Origin: CAYQTL01 sp964420405
GTDB taxonomy: Bacteria; Acidobacteriota; Thermoanaerobaculia; Thermoanaerobaculales; Sulfomarinibacteraceae
DNA: 64,000 nucleotides
Reading direction: 5' to 3'
NCBI GenBank assembly: GCA_964420405.1
Contig: CAYQTL010000012.1
Location: 26,812 to 90,811, forward strand
Below, one piece after another: positions 44,905 through 54,162 of the stretch (position 1 is the first letter of the stretch; each line of letters starts with the position of its first letter). The translations under genes were made by a program, and so were the position numbers. The notes under the pieces are model-generated. The model saw only the letters and a list, made by a program, of their open reading frames with translations. It was not told the DNA's origin and ran no database searches.

Positions 44905-47871
44905 ATGATGGCTCGTTTCGGTCTGGATCGTGCGGCGTGGTGGAGGCTGATCCTCATCGCCGTGATCATCGTCTTCGGCGCCACGCCCGGCGCCATGGCC
45001 CAGGAGGAGAAGGAGGCTGAACCCGGCGAGGACGAGCTGATCGAGCAGGCGGAAGAGCGCACGTTCGAGGACGAGGTGACGGTCACGGGCAGTCTCATCC
45101 CGCGGCCGACCCTCGAGTCCCTGAGCCCGGTGACGGTGATGGAGGTCGAGGAGATCACCTACACCGGCGCGACCCGGATCGAGGACCTCATGGCGACCCT
45201 GCCACAGGCCTTCGCCGGGCAGAACTCCACCTGGGCCAACGGTGCGACGGGTACCGCCACGGTGGATCTTCGCAACATCGGCACCGAGCGCACTCTGGTG
45301 CTGATCAACGGCCGCCGGATGGCACCGGGCTCGCCGTACGGCTACGCCCCGGACCTCAACACCATCCCGTCATCCATGATCAAGCGCATCGACGTGCTCA
45401 CGGGAGGCGCGTCGTCGACCTACGGCAACGACGCCGTCGCTGGCGTCGTCAACTTCGTCCTCGACACCGAGTTCGAGGGCATGCGCGCCGACATCCAGTA
45501 CAGCTTCTACAACCACAAGAACGACAACGACCTGGCCCAGGCCATGAACGCGGACCGCGGGTTCGACTATCCCACCGGGACCGCCAACGACGGCGACGGC
45601 TGGAACGTCAACCTGGCGTTCGGCGGCAAGTTCGCGGACGGCCGCGGCCACGCGGCTGCCTACGTCGGCTACCGCGACATGGACGCCGTGGTCAAGGGCG
45701 ACCGGGACTACCTGAACTGCTCCGCGTGGGCCACCGAGGACGGGCCGTTGTGCGGCGGCTCCGCCACCACCGACCGGGGCACCTTCATCGACGCCAACGG
45801 CGACTACTGGATGATCGACCCGAACGTCGATCCCCACGCCTTCGTTCCGTGGGATGGCTACCGCTTCAACTACGGGCCCTACAACCACATCCAGCGGCCC
45901 GACGAGCGGTGGAACGCCGGCGCGTTCCTCAACTACGAGTTCAACGAGCACGCCGAGGGCTACATGGAGCTCATGTTCATGAGCGACGAGACGGACGCCC
46001 AGATCGCGCCGTCCGGGGCCTTCGGCGTCACCGACACCATCAACTGCGACAACCCGATGATGAGCGACCAGCAGCGGGACCTCATCTGCACCCAGAACGG
46101 CTACGGCCCCGACGACCGCGCGCCGCTCATCATCCTGCGCCGCAACGTCGAGGGGGCTGCACGCTCCAACTTCCTTCGGCACACGAACTTCCGCATCGTG
46201 GCCGGGGTCCGGGGCGACATCGACGACAACTGGAGCTACGACGTCTACGGCCTGCACGCCCAGACCAACATGGACGACACCTACGAGAACGACCTGGACG
46301 TCAGCCGCATCGCCGACGCCCTCGACGTGATCGAGGACCCCGACACCGGCGAGTGGGTCTGCCGCTCCGGCAACCCGGGCTGCGTGCCGTGGAACGTGTT
46401 CGAAGCCGGCGCGGTGGATCCTGCCGCGATCGACTACATCAAGACGCGCCTGGTGCTGTTCGGCACGACCCGCACCCAGGTGGTGCAGGCGACCGTGGCG
46501 GGCGACCTCGAGGAGTACGGCCTGGCGTTCCCGAGCGCCGACGAGGGCGTCCACGTCGCGTTCGGCGCAGCCTACCGCGAGGAGTTCCTGGAGCGCATCG
46601 TCGACGAGACCTACCGCACCGGCAACGCCGCGGGACAGGGCGGCCCGACCGAGCCCATCGAGGGGTCGTTCGACGTCACGGAGCTGTTCACGGAGATCCT
46701 GGTGCCCATCATCCAGGACGCGCCGCTCGCCCACAACCTGTCCCTGGACCTGGGCTATCGGTACTCGGATTACAGCACCTCCGGCGGCGTCGACACCTAC
46801 AAGACCATGTTCAGCTGGGCCCTCAACGAGAGCCTGGCGTTCCGCGGCGGCTTCAACCGGGCCATCCGGGCGCCGAACATCTTCGAGCTCTTCACCCCGG
46901 CCGGATTCGGACTCGGCGGCTCGCAGGACCCGTGCGCCGGCCCCAATCCCACGTTCTCTCCGGAGCAGTGCGCCAACACCGGCGTGACGCCTGACCAGTA
47001 CGGCAGCGTCCCGGCCAACCCCGCCAACCAGTACAACACCTTCGGCGGCGGCAACCCCGACCTGGATCCCGAGACGGCGGACACCGTCACCTTCGGTCTG
47101 GTCATCACCCCGGAGGCCGTGCCCGGCCTCTCGGTCACCCTCGACTACTACAAGATCGAGGTGACCGATCTCATCGACAACTTCGCGTACAACGACATCA
47201 TCACCACCTGCGCCAACACCGGCGACCCCGCCCTGTGCAGCCTGATCCACCGCGGCGTGGACGGCAACCTGTGGTACTCGTACCAGATCGGCGGGGGCTT
47301 CGTGGAGACTTCCCAGCAGAACGTCGGCGACCTCACCGCCGAGGGCGTCGACCTGACCGCGGCCTACACCTGGGGCCTCGGCAACGCCGGCTTCCTGAGC
47401 GCCGGCATGACCGGCACGTACCTGCTCGAGAACTCGGTGTCGAACCCGCTGCGCGACTACGACTGCGTCGGCTTCTTCGGGTTCCAGTGCGGCCAGCCCA
47501 ACCCCGAGTGGAAGCACCGGCTGCGCCTGACCTGGGAGAGCAACTTCGGACTCGCCCTGTCGCTCATGTGGCGCCACATCGGCTCGGTCGAGAACGACGA
47601 CGCCAGCGCCGACCCGGACCTGGCGGATCCGAACATGATGCCGATCTGGATCGCCAGCGGCTCCGACGGCGCCGACGCCTACGACTACCTCGACATCGTC
47701 GGCACCTACAACATCACGGACAACATCCAGTTCACCCTGGGCATCAACAACGTCCTCGGCGACGAGCCGCCCATGTGGCCCGACCTCCAGGACGACCAGT
47801 ACGTGAACACCTACGCCACGTACGACCCGCTGGGCCGCTACGTCCACACCGCGCTGCGCTTCACGTTCTAG
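44905..47871 (+). CDS. TonB-dependent outer-membrane receptor
   Basis: A 988-residue protein. The ATG at 44905 is eight bases after GGAAGGGGGG; a TTG at 44899 and an ATG at 44908 are also in frame. Signal peptide (LILIAVIIVFGATPGAMA), acidic linker, TonB-box-like EDEVTVTGSLIPR, then the plug domain (IEDLMATLPQAFAGQ; GTERTLVLINGRRMAPG; IKRIDVLTGGASSTYGNDAV; AGVVNFVLDTEF). The remainder is a 22-strand barrel with extended extracellular loops and a terminal Phe (HTALRFTF), as required for outer-membrane insertion. The GSLIPR/NGRRM style is common in receptors for sugars or peptides; no ligand is inferable. A terminator follows. Confidence 0.95.
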   Translation: MMARFGLDRAAWWRLILIAVIIVFGATPGAMAQEEKEAEPGEDELIEQAEERTFEDEVTVTGSLIPRPTLESLSPVTVMEVEEITYTGATRIEDLMATLPQAFAGQNSTWANGATGTATVDLRNIGTERTLVLINGRRMAPGSPYGYAPDLNTIPSSMIKRIDVLTGGASSTYGNDAVAGVVNFVLDTEFEGMRADIQYSFYNHKNDNDLAQAMNADRGFDYPTGTANDGDGWNVNLAFGGKFADGRGHAAAYVGYRDMDAVVKGDRDYLNCSAWATEDGPLCGGSATTDRGTFIDANGDYWMIDPNVDPHAFVPWDGYRFNYGPYNHIQRPDERWNAGAFLNYEFNEHAEGYMELMFMSDETDAQIAPSGAFGVTDTINCDNPMMSDQQRDLICTQNGYGPDDRAPLIILRRNVEGAARSNFLRHTNFRIVAGVRGDIDDNWSYDVYGLHAQTNMDDTYENDLDVSRIADALDVIEDPDTGEWVCRSGNPGCVPWNVFEAGAVDPAAIDYIKTRLVLFGTTRTQVVQATVAGDLEEYGLAFPSADEGVHVAFGAAYREEFLERIVDETYRTGNAAGQGGPTEPIEGSFDVTELFTEILVPIIQDAPLAHNLSLDLGYRYSDYSTSGGVDTYKTMFSWALNESLAFRGGFNRAIRAPNIFELFTPAGFGLGGSQDPCAGPNPTFSPEQCANTGVTPDQYGSVPANPANQYNTFGGGNPDLDPETADTVTFGLVITPEAVPGLSVTLDYYKIEVTDLIDNFAYNDIITTCANTGDPALCSLIHRGVDGNLWYSYQIGGGFVETSQQNVGDLTAEGVDLTAAYTWGLGNAGFLSAGMTGTYLLENSVSNPLRDYDCVGFFGFQCGQPNPEWKHRLRLTWESNFGLALSLMWRHIGSVENDDASADPDLADPNMMPIWIASGSDGADAYDYLDIVGTYNITDNIQFTLGINNVLGDEPPMWPDLQDDQYVNTYATYDPLGRYVHTALRFTF

Positions 47872-47894
47872 AGGACGCGCACCCGGAACGCCGT

Positions 47895-47924
47895 GGGGCG
47901 GCTCTTCGGAGCCGCCCCTTCTTC
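47895..47924 (+). terminator. Rho-independent terminator after the TonB receptor
   Basis: A perfect 10-bp stem GGGGCGGCTC / GAGCCGCCCC with a TTCG tetraloop is followed by TTCTTC. It ends 47 bases after the receptor stop and 11 bases before the convergent VWFA gene's stop. It is the clearest terminator in the window. Confidence 0.85.
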
Positions 47925-47934
47925 GTCGTCGGGC

Positions 47935-49647
47935 TCACCCGCCCGCAGTAACCTGGAGGCCCTCGACGGACGTCTGCAGCGTCGCCCGGTCGATCACGCC
48001 GACCACGATGCGGTTCGGACCCTCCTCGACCAGGAGGCGCAGGTAGATTGGGAAGCCGTCGGCGGAGCGGGTGTCGTACTCGGTGGCGGGGATCCGGAAG
48101 GTGTGCGCCTGGCGCTGGGTCTCGACGACGCCGCTTCCGAGGTTCAACAGCGCCACGAAGTGCTGGGCCTCGCCCACGTAGTCGGGTCCCTGACGCACCA
48201 TGCGCAGCGAGGTGACGGGCAGCCGGACCTCCACCACCGCCTGCCAGCGATCGGGGGTCGCCGGGGCGGGCGGAGCCGCTGCGACCTCGATCCCGAGAGG
48301 GTTCTGCCCGACCTGGCCGAACAGGGCTGCGGTGACCCGGTCCTGCACGCGCGACTCCAGCGCCTTGTTGACCAGGGTCCGACTGAAGTGCAGACGGTGA
48401 TCCGGCCGGGACGGAAGCGTCACCTCGAGGCGGTGGACGGTGTCCGAGTCGGCGGGTCCTGGATCGTACACGATGCTGTAGAAGGTCATCAGGGCGGTGC
48501 GGATCGGGGCCAGTACGGCCCCCTCCGGGCCCTCGGTGTCGAGCACCGACACGCCCCCGGTCGCGTCCGCGAGGAGCTTCAGAGGGGCCTGACGGTTGGT
48601 CCGGTCGACGGCTGCGGCGGCGGCCCGCAGTCGGGAATCGGCTTCGCCGACCTCGAGATCCGCCCCCGAGGTGGTCGTGGCATCGACGGTGTAGATGGTG
48701 ATCTGCTGCGCGTTGGCCGCGGCGGCGGTGGTGTCGTACAGGTGGTGCCGGTTCCGGGAGTAGGTCTGGGAGCCCTGCAGGTTGTGGGTGCTCAGACCCG
48801 TGAAGCGCTGCATCAGCTCGGCACCCAGCGCCATGGGCAACCCGTTGGAGACGTACACCACCGAGGTCGGACCGGGCAGGCCGGTCAGTGACAGGAAGAC
48901 CTGCCGCATGGCGGCCAGGGTCTCGCTCACGATCGTCCCCTGGGAGCGGGAGAACTCCAGGATCTCGTGGTACAGGTCGTTCTGGATCTGGCGTCGCGAC
49001 GTGGCCGAGTAGTGACGGTTCTGCTGGGCGCGCCGGATCCCGGCATGGATCTCCTCGCGCCTCTCGTCGAGCTCGTCGAGCCCGGCCTTCCTCGACCGAA
49101 GCTGCCGGAGCGCCTCCACCACCGCCGCCGGCTCGTCGGTGAACGGCTGCACCACCTCGACCCGCTCGCCGAGAGCGAGGACCGCGAGCCGGACGGGGTG
49201 CGCGAAGCCCGATCGAACGAAGTCCTGGAGCATCCGCAGCATGCGGTTCCTGTCCCAGGTCCGGAGGTTGCGGTTGTCGACGAGCAATGCCACGTACACC
49301 GGCTCCCGCACGCTTCGGACGGCCTCGCCGCCCGGCTCGGCGACCTCCGATGTCCCACCCCCCCCGCTCTCGGTGAACGCCTCCACGGTGGTGATCGTCC
49401 GGCGCTCACCGTCCACGGCCAGACCGAAGTCCTCGGACGTGAGACCCACGACGGGGGCGCCGTCGGCGTCCTGGACCAACACGTTCAGTGAGACGGCGGT
49501 GACGTCGTAGTCCGCGCTCCGGGGAAGCCCGCCCCGCACATCGGCGGGCGGGTCGCCGGCAGCAGCCTCCGGAGGTCCCCCCAGGAGACCCAGGAGCCCT
49601 CCCACGGCCACGGCGACGAGACGGCGGGTCGGCGCACCGAGTCTCAC
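47935..49647 (-). CDS. Secreted VWFA-related domain protein, acidobacterial type
   Basis: A 570-residue exported protein with a signal peptide (LVAVAVGGLLGLLGGPPEAAA). Residues about 45-85 are the entry strand typical of this family (VSLNVLVQDADGAPVVGLTS, then EDFGLAVDG). The VWA-like domain runs from VYVALLVDNRNLRTWDRNRM (about 120) through VVYVSNGLPMALGAELM; the metal-site DxSxS is replaced by DNRN, as is usual here. The C-terminal half is beta-rich (HRLEVTLPSRPDHRLHFSR). Members of this VWFA-related family are abundant in Acidobacteria, and their function is unknown. The GTG at 49647 has GGAGG five bases away; a GTG at 49659 is also in frame. Confidence 0.87.
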   Translation of the reverse strand: MRLGAPTRRLVAVAVGGLLGLLGGPPEAAAGDPPADVRGGLPRSADYDVTAVSLNVLVQDADGAPVVGLTSEDFGLAVDGERRTITTVEAFTESGGGGTSEVAEPGGEAVRSVREPVYVALLVDNRNLRTWDRNRMLRMLQDFVRSGFAHPVRLAVLALGERVEVVQPFTDEPAAVVEALRQLRSRKAGLDELDERREEIHAGIRRAQQNRHYSATSRRQIQNDLYHEILEFSRSQGTIVSETLAAMRQVFLSLTGLPGPTSVVYVSNGLPMALGAELMQRFTGLSTHNLQGSQTYSRNRHHLYDTTAAAANAQQITIYTVDATTTSGADLEVGEADSRLRAAAAAVDRTNRQAPLKLLADATGGVSVLDTEGPEGAVLAPIRTALMTFYSIVYDPGPADSDTVHRLEVTLPSRPDHRLHFSRTLVNKALESRVQDRVTAALFGQVGQNPLGIEVAAAPPAPATPDRWQAVVEVRLPVTSLRMVRQGPDYVGEAQHFVALLNLGSGVVETQRQAHTFRIPATEYDTRSADGFPIYLRLLVEEGPNRIVVGVIDRATLQTSVEGLQVTAGG

Positions 49648-49664
49648 ATCAGCCTCCACGCCGG

Positions 49665-49670
49665 AGTGTA
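49665..49670 (-). promoter_or_regulatory. TACACT -10-like element upstream of the VWFA gene
   Basis: TACACT on the minus strand is followed by five bases and an in-frame GTG (49659), then a GGAGG and the preferred GTG (49647). Transcription would start about 11 bases before 49647, giving a minimal leader that is just the ribosome binding site. Confidence 0.45.
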
Positions 49671-49882
49671 CCAGCGACACGTCGCCGGCCGGCGCGAGAC
49701 GTCCCGCGGGCGCAGCCCTCTCCGGGCTCCCGGGGCTCGCGCCCGCGAGCGGAAGAGGCGGCTCGACGGACTCGTTGTAGACTCGTGTCTCGGAGTGGCC
49801 CGGCGTTGTGAGACTGATTCCTGGTCGTGAGCGGGACCGGCGTCGCCGCGGCGATGCCGGACCTCCGGAAGGGATGGAAACC

Positions 49883-51145
49883 ATGGCTCGACACGATCAC
49901 ACCGTCGTCTGGAGCCTCGTCGCGATCCTCCTGATTCCCGGCGTCCCGATCGCCGCCGACAAGGGCCGCCTGGTCGGGAAGGTCCTCGATCCGGAGGGCC
50001 GACCGGTGGACGGGGTCACGGTGACGGCGACCTGCGACGAGGTGCCGCGCTTCCACGAGGAGGATGTCACCGACGACAGGGGGGTGTTCAAGATCGGCTT
50101 CGACTACCTCGGCGTGGTCTACACCCTGAGGTTCCAGAAGGACGGCTACTACCCCCTGGAGAGTGAGCAGGACTGGAACCTCGAGGGTACGGCCAGAGAG
50201 GAGTTCACCCTCCACCCGGGCCAGGACGAGGTGCTCGACGTGCCCGTCGCGTCGGCCAGCAACATGGCCGTCTCCGCCTTCAACCAGGGAGTCGCGGCGT
50301 TCAACGACAGGGACTACGAGAGCGCCGAGGCCAGGTTCCGCACCGCCCTGGAGCACGACCCGGAGCTCCACCACGCGTGGGGTGCGCTGGCCAAGGTCTA
50401 TCTCCACCAGGATCGGTTCGAGGAGGCGGTCGCGGCGTCGGAGAAGGCGATCGAGTTGGGCGCCACCGACGAGTCGATCTGGAGAGCCCGCTGGCAGGGG
50501 TACCACAGTCTCGGCGACGAGGAGAACGCCATCCTGGCCCTGAAGGACCTGGAGGATGCCGGTCTGCGGGCCGAGGAGGCGAAGCGGATCCACAACGAGG
50601 GCGCCCAGCTGGCGAACAGCGGCGACCACGAGGCGGCGTACCGGAGGTTCCAGGAGGCGCTCGAGGTGGACCCGAATCTCGGCGTCGCCCTCCTGGGGCT
50701 GGCGACCGCCGCCACCGAGACCGGCAGGAGCCGGGAGGCGGCGGACGCGGCGGCCGCGATCCTGGCCACCGACCCGGAGAACGAGGCGGCCCTGCGGATC
50801 CGGTACAACGCGGCGCTCGCCCTCGGCGACGAGGAGCTGCTCGTCGAAGCTCTGTCGGGTCTGGCGACGGTCGAGCCGGAGACCGCCCACAACGGGCTTC
50901 TCAAGCTCGCGTTCGACGCCTACGACGCGGACGACATGGAGGCCGCGATCGACCGGTTCCGGCGGGTGCTCGAGGTCGAGCCGGGTGACGCGAGGTGCCA
51001 CTACTACCTGGGGCTCATCCACGTCAACCGGGGCGAGAACCCGCGGGCCATCGCCCACCTCCGGGAGTTCGTCGCGATGGCTCCCGACGACCCGGAGGCG
51101 GCGACGGCGCGGGATCTCCTCTCGTACCTGAGTCAGGGGTCGTAG
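49883..51145 (+). CDS. Exported TPR protein with N-terminal carboxypeptidase-regulatory-like domain
   Basis: A 420-residue protein. Signal peptide (VVWSLVAILLIPGVPIAA), then a CarboxypepD_reg-like beta sandwich (residues about 22-110, GRLVGKVLDPEGRPVDGVTV; DDRGVFKIGF). From about 120 to the end there are seven or eight tetratricopeptide repeats (AVSAFNQGVAAFNDRDYESA; HHAWGALAKVYLHQDRFEEA; CHYYLGLIHVNRGENPRAI). Periplasmic TPR proteins usually organise complexes. The ATG at 49883 has GGAAGGG eight bases upstream; another ATG nine bases earlier is too close to that site. It is followed on the same strand by a second TPR protein. Confidence 0.85.
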   Translation: MARHDHTVVWSLVAILLIPGVPIAADKGRLVGKVLDPEGRPVDGVTVTATCDEVPRFHEEDVTDDRGVFKIGFDYLGVVYTLRFQKDGYYPLESEQDWNLEGTAREEFTLHPGQDEVLDVPVASASNMAVSAFNQGVAAFNDRDYESAEARFRTALEHDPELHHAWGALAKVYLHQDRFEEAVAASEKAIELGATDESIWRARWQGYHSLGDEENAILALKDLEDAGLRAEEAKRIHNEGAQLANSGDHEAAYRRFQEALEVDPNLGVALLGLATAATETGRSREAADAAAAILATDPENEAALRIRYNAALALGDEELLVEALSGLATVEPETAHNGLLKLAFDAYDADDMEAAIDRFRRVLEVEPGDARCHYYLGLIHVNRGENPRAIAHLREFVAMAPDDPEAATARDLLSYLSQGS

Positions 51146-51221
51146 CCGCCCGGCGCCGGAGGGCGAGACGGCGCGGACCACCAGCCGAACCCAGCTCCCG
51201 GTCGCCCGTACCTCCCCCTGC

Positions 51222-52385
51222 ATGAGGCGCTTGCGGATCATCGTCGTCGGAGTCCTGGGCGGACTCCTGGCAGCGCCGCCCGCGTGGGGAGGCGGACCTC
51301 CGGCGTTGAGCGAGCAGGAGGTGCTGTCGGGTCGTGTCCTGGAACTCTCGGCGGAGGAGCCGGTGCTCCCCGGTCCGGCGGAGGTCCTGGAGGTGAGCCC
51401 CGCCATGGAGGCGTTTCTCGACCGTTGGGTCGAGCGCCGCGCGCATCCCCGGCTCAAGCTCCAGCAGCTGGTCCACGCCATCATCCAGTCGGGCGGGTTC
51501 GAGCTCCGCTACGACGAGACGACACGAACCGCGTCCGAGACCTTCCGCGACCAGCGCGGCAACTGCCTCTCATTCTCCAACATGTTCGTCGCGATGGCGC
51601 GCCATGTCGGACTCGAGGCGGGCTACCAGGAGGTGGAGATCCCCCCGGAGTGGTCCATGCGGGACGGCACCTACGTCCTCAACCGCCATGTCAACGTGCT
51701 CGTCGACATGGGATCCCACGGCCGGCAGGTGGTGGACTTCAACATCGACGACTTCAAGGCGACCTATGACCGTACCGCGATTTCCGACGAGAGGGCCTAC
51801 GCACACTACGCCAACAACCTCGGCGTGGAGGCGATGCAGGCCGGCGAGCACCACGCCGCCGTGGCCTGGTTCCGCCGCGCGTCACACGTGACGCGACACC
51901 GGTTCTCGCCGGCGTGGACCAACCTCGGCACGCTGTACCTGAGGACCGGTCACGCACCGCACGCCGAGTCGGCGCTGCTCTACGCGCTTCAGGCCGACCC
52001 AGGCGACACCGTGGCGATGAGCTGTCTCGTCCGACTGTACGACTCGACCGGGGACCGGGAAGCGGCTCGCGAGCTCCGCCGCCGCGTCGAGGTCCATCGG
52101 ATGCGGAACCCCTTTTACCGTTTCCAGCTGGCGCAGGACGCGTTCGACGCCGGCGAGTACGAGGCGGCCATCGGTCACCTCAAGTTCGCGATCGGCAGGA
52201 AGCCCAGCGAGGACGAGTTCGTGTTCCTCCTGGGGCTCTGCCACCTGAGGCTGGGCGACGAGGAGGTCGCCCGCCGGTGGCTGAAGCGGGCCGAGCGGAT
52301 CGCCGCCGAAGCGGCGCAGCAGCGGCGCTACTCCACCAAGATCGACCTGCTCCTCGGCCAAGGCCCGCCCGGCGGGGACCCGTGA
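51222..52385 (+). CDS. Exported transglutaminase-like/TPR protein
   Basis: A 387-residue protein with signal peptide (IIVVGVLGGLLAAPPAWGG). Residues about 60-180 form a transglutaminase-like (papain-fold) domain with a full triad pattern: Cys115 in QRGNCLSFSNMFVAMAR, His156 in NRHVNVLVD, and Asp172 in VVDFNID. The C-terminal half carries TPRs (AYAHYANNLGVEAMQAGEHH; FSPAWTNLGTLYLRTGHA; FVFLLGLCHLRLGDEEVA). This SirB1/transglutaminase-plus-TPR layout suggests a cysteine-dependent peptidase or amidohydrolase in the periplasm, or a nonenzymatic scaffold. It lies 76 bases after the previous TPR gene, likely in one unit. Confidence 0.85.
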   Translation: MRRLRIIVVGVLGGLLAAPPAWGGGPPALSEQEVLSGRVLELSAEEPVLPGPAEVLEVSPAMEAFLDRWVERRAHPRLKLQQLVHAIIQSGGFELRYDETTRTASETFRDQRGNCLSFSNMFVAMARHVGLEAGYQEVEIPPEWSMRDGTYVLNRHVNVLVDMGSHGRQVVDFNIDDFKATYDRTAISDERAYAHYANNLGVEAMQAGEHHAAVAWFRRASHVTRHRFSPAWTNLGTLYLRTGHAPHAESALLYALQADPGDTVAMSCLVRLYDSTGDREAARELRRRVEVHRMRNPFYRFQLAQDAFDAGEYEAAIGHLKFAIGRKPSEDEFVFLLGLCHLRLGDEEVARRWLKRAERIAAEAAQQRRYSTKIDLLLGQGPPGGDP

Positions 52386-52401
52386 CCGGGGCGTCTGCCG
52401 C

Positions 52402-53100
52402 TCAGCTCTCCGCCTGCTTCCTGGCTCGTTCCAGCTGTCGCCTCAGGTCGACGGCGAGATCCACCGCCCAGATCCGGACGTCGTTCCAGATCGTCGCGCG
52501 GGTCGCGGGCATGTCGCTCACCCGGTTCATCCGGCTCGGTGGCCGGATCTCCCGGCGCTCCGAGATCCGGGCCTGGATCACGCCGGTCTCGGCGTCGATG
52601 AGCTCGCACACGAAGGTCGCCTCGCCGACGTCGGCCAGGTGCATCCGGAGACGGCTCGCCGACTCGGGCGGAACGCTGGAGACGATGTCCACGAACGCCC
52701 CGCGGACGATTAGGGTGTCCGGACCGATCTGGTCGACCAGCTCGAACTCCTTGCTGCGGCGAAGCTGCTCCAGAAGCGCCTCGGACACGATGGACTCGAA
52801 CCGCTCCCGCGCCTCGGGCTCCAACGAGTACGGTCCCTGATTCCGACCACTGAGCATCTGGGTCGTCGACCTGATCGCCGGAGACTCCTCGACCTCGCGG
52901 AAGTGGAAGGCCGGCTCCCAGGCGTAGAGCTTCTCGTACTCGGCGAGGTCGGCGTCCGGGTGGACCCAGACGTTGCGGAACTCGCCCTCGGTCGCGGCCA
53001 GCTGCTCCTCACCCTGCACCGGTGACATCTCGGGCTGCTCGCCGGCCGCCGGCAGCACCGCCAGCATCGCCGCAGCCGAGATGATCAGATGACGTGTCAT
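52402..53100 (-). CDS. DUF3313-family exported protein
   Basis: A 232-residue protein with signal peptide MTRHLIISAAAMLAVLPAAG but no lipobox Cys, although many DUF3313 members are lipoproteins. Family features: FRNVWVHPDADLAEYEKLY at the start, LVDQIGPDTLIVRGAFVDIV SSVPPE in the middle (given in two parts), and EATFVCELIDAETGVIQARI near the end, then a helical C-terminus (WAVDLAVDLRRQLERARK). The function is unknown; an envelope role is assumed. The ATG has GGGAGGT seven bases upstream. It shares its orientation with the Fam20-like gene just upstream and may be co-transcribed. Confidence 0.85.
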   Translation of the reverse strand: MTRHLIISAAAMLAVLPAAGEQPEMSPVQGEEQLAATEGEFRNVWVHPDADLAEYEKLYAWEPAFHFREVEESPAIRSTTQMLSGRNQGPYSLEPEARERFESIVSEALLEQLRRSKEFELVDQIGPDTLIVRGAFVDIVSSVPPESASRLRMHLADVGEATFVCELIDAETGVIQARISERREIRPPSRMNRVSDMPATRATIWNDVRIWAVDLAVDLRRQLERARKQAES

Positions 53101-53158
53101 GGTCCGGACCTCCCTCGTTCGGTCTCACCCCCACATTGGGCCTCGGGGGACAGGAAGG

Positions 53159-54079
53159 TTACCGGGGATGACCCGAGCGGGTGGTGCGTGGCTCCCGGCG
53201 GGCGAGGTCGAACAGGACCGCATCCTCGCCGCGCGACCCGATGAGATCGCCGAGCCTCTCCACCACCTTGGCCCGGCGCCGGATCACCCGCGAGATCTCC
53301 TTGCTGGACAGGTACGGCTCGAGCCGCTCGCGGATGGCGTCGTCCTGCACCGTCCGCAGGCGGTCCCACACCACGCGGTCGCACGCGACCATCTCGTCCG
53401 GGTACAACAGGCGGCTCGAGGTGCCGAAGGCGCGCGTGTGGTCGATCAGCCAGATCGTCCAGCTCCCGTCGATCAGCAGGTTGCCCTTGTTGCGGTCGCG
53501 GTTGGCCACGATGTTGTCGAACACGAACATCAGCCTCTTCTGGCGGTTCCAGCGCGTAGGGTCCGGCGGGTCCAGGCCACCCTCCTCGTGCAGCACCGAC
53601 TCCGGGGTCACGCCCTCCATCCAGATCTGGAGAGAGCCGGACGCGCCGTCGAGCTGGCGGAGGACCACCGGAGGCACGCGGTGCAGGCCGAAGAGCTCGC
53701 TGAGCTCGTAGGCGGCGTTCTCGAACAGCGCCGAGTCCTTCAGGTAATGCTTGGTGGGCCGACCGTAGTTCCGGCTCGAGGTGTCCTGCTCGCGGCGGTC
53801 GACGGTCCGGAAGGCCGCCCTAAACCGCACCCCCTCGAGCTCCAGCACGACACGCTCGGTACCGGCCACGCCGATCCCGACGGGCTCACGGCTGATCACG
53901 CGGGCTTCCCGCAGGGCCTTCTCGATGGCCTCGAACTCCTGAAAGGGCAACGGCCGGCCGTCGACGTCCAGCCAGGTATAGCCATGCCCGAGGTGGGGCG
54001 AGGATCCCCAGGCGCCCGGCGGAGGGGCCCACAGGAGCGCACCGGCGAGCGCCACGGCTGCGAGGGACGTCGGTCGCAC
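53159..54079 (-). CDS. Secreted protein with Fam20C/HipA-like atypical kinase motifs
   Basis: A 306-residue exported protein that would be called hypothetical by simple search. Signal peptide at residues 1-25 (LAAVALAGALLWAPPPGAWG). The rest lines up by eye with Fam20-type secretory kinases: Glu120 in FENAAYELSELFGLHRVPPV (Fam20: ExAAxxLDRxLxxRRVPPxV), the catalytic loop FDNIVANRDRNKGN with Asp195 (Fam20: FDxLxxNxDRHxxE), and the metal-binding LIDHTRAFG with Asp213 (Fam20: LDNGRGFG). The ATP lysine is not obvious (RFRAAFRTVD has Arg). It could phosphorylate exported proteins, sugars or lipids, or be a pseudokinase. The start is a GTG at 54079, six bases after TACACT. Confidence 0.7.
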   Translation of the reverse strand: MRPTSLAAVALAGALLWAPPPGAWGSSPHLGHGYTWLDVDGRPLPFQEFEAIEKALREARVISREPVGIGVAGTERVVLELEGVRFRAAFRTVDRREQDTSSRNYGRPTKHYLKDSALFENAAYELSELFGLHRVPPVVLRQLDGASGSLQIWMEGVTPESVLHEEGGLDPPDPTRWNRQKRLMFVFDNIVANRDRNKGNLLIDGSWTIWLIDHTRAFGTSSRLLYPDEMVACDRVVWDRLRTVQDDAIRERLEPYLSSKEISRVIRRRAKVVERLGDLIGSRGEDAVLFDLARREPRTTRSGHPR

Positions 54080-54085
54080 CGAGGA

Positions 54086-54091
54086 AGTGTA
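54086..54091 (-). promoter_or_regulatory. TACACT -10-like element, six bases before the Fam20-like start
   Basis: TACACT-TCCTCG-GTG on the minus strand. There is no ribosome binding site between the element and the start codon, so the message is predicted to be leaderless. This element also supports the GTG at 54079 as the start, since no ATG exists nearby in frame. Confidence 0.5.
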
Positions 54092-54162
54092 CCTCGTGGC
54101 GCGACGCGGGCGCGCGCCCCAGGTCGACACCGCCCGGGGATCCCGGCCGCGGCCGGTGGCGC

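Noticed and set aside
45370..47847. An 825-codon minus-strand frame opposite the TonB receptor
   Set aside because: Val/Asp/Gly-rich translation with no family features; the plus strand has a complete receptor with promoter and terminator.
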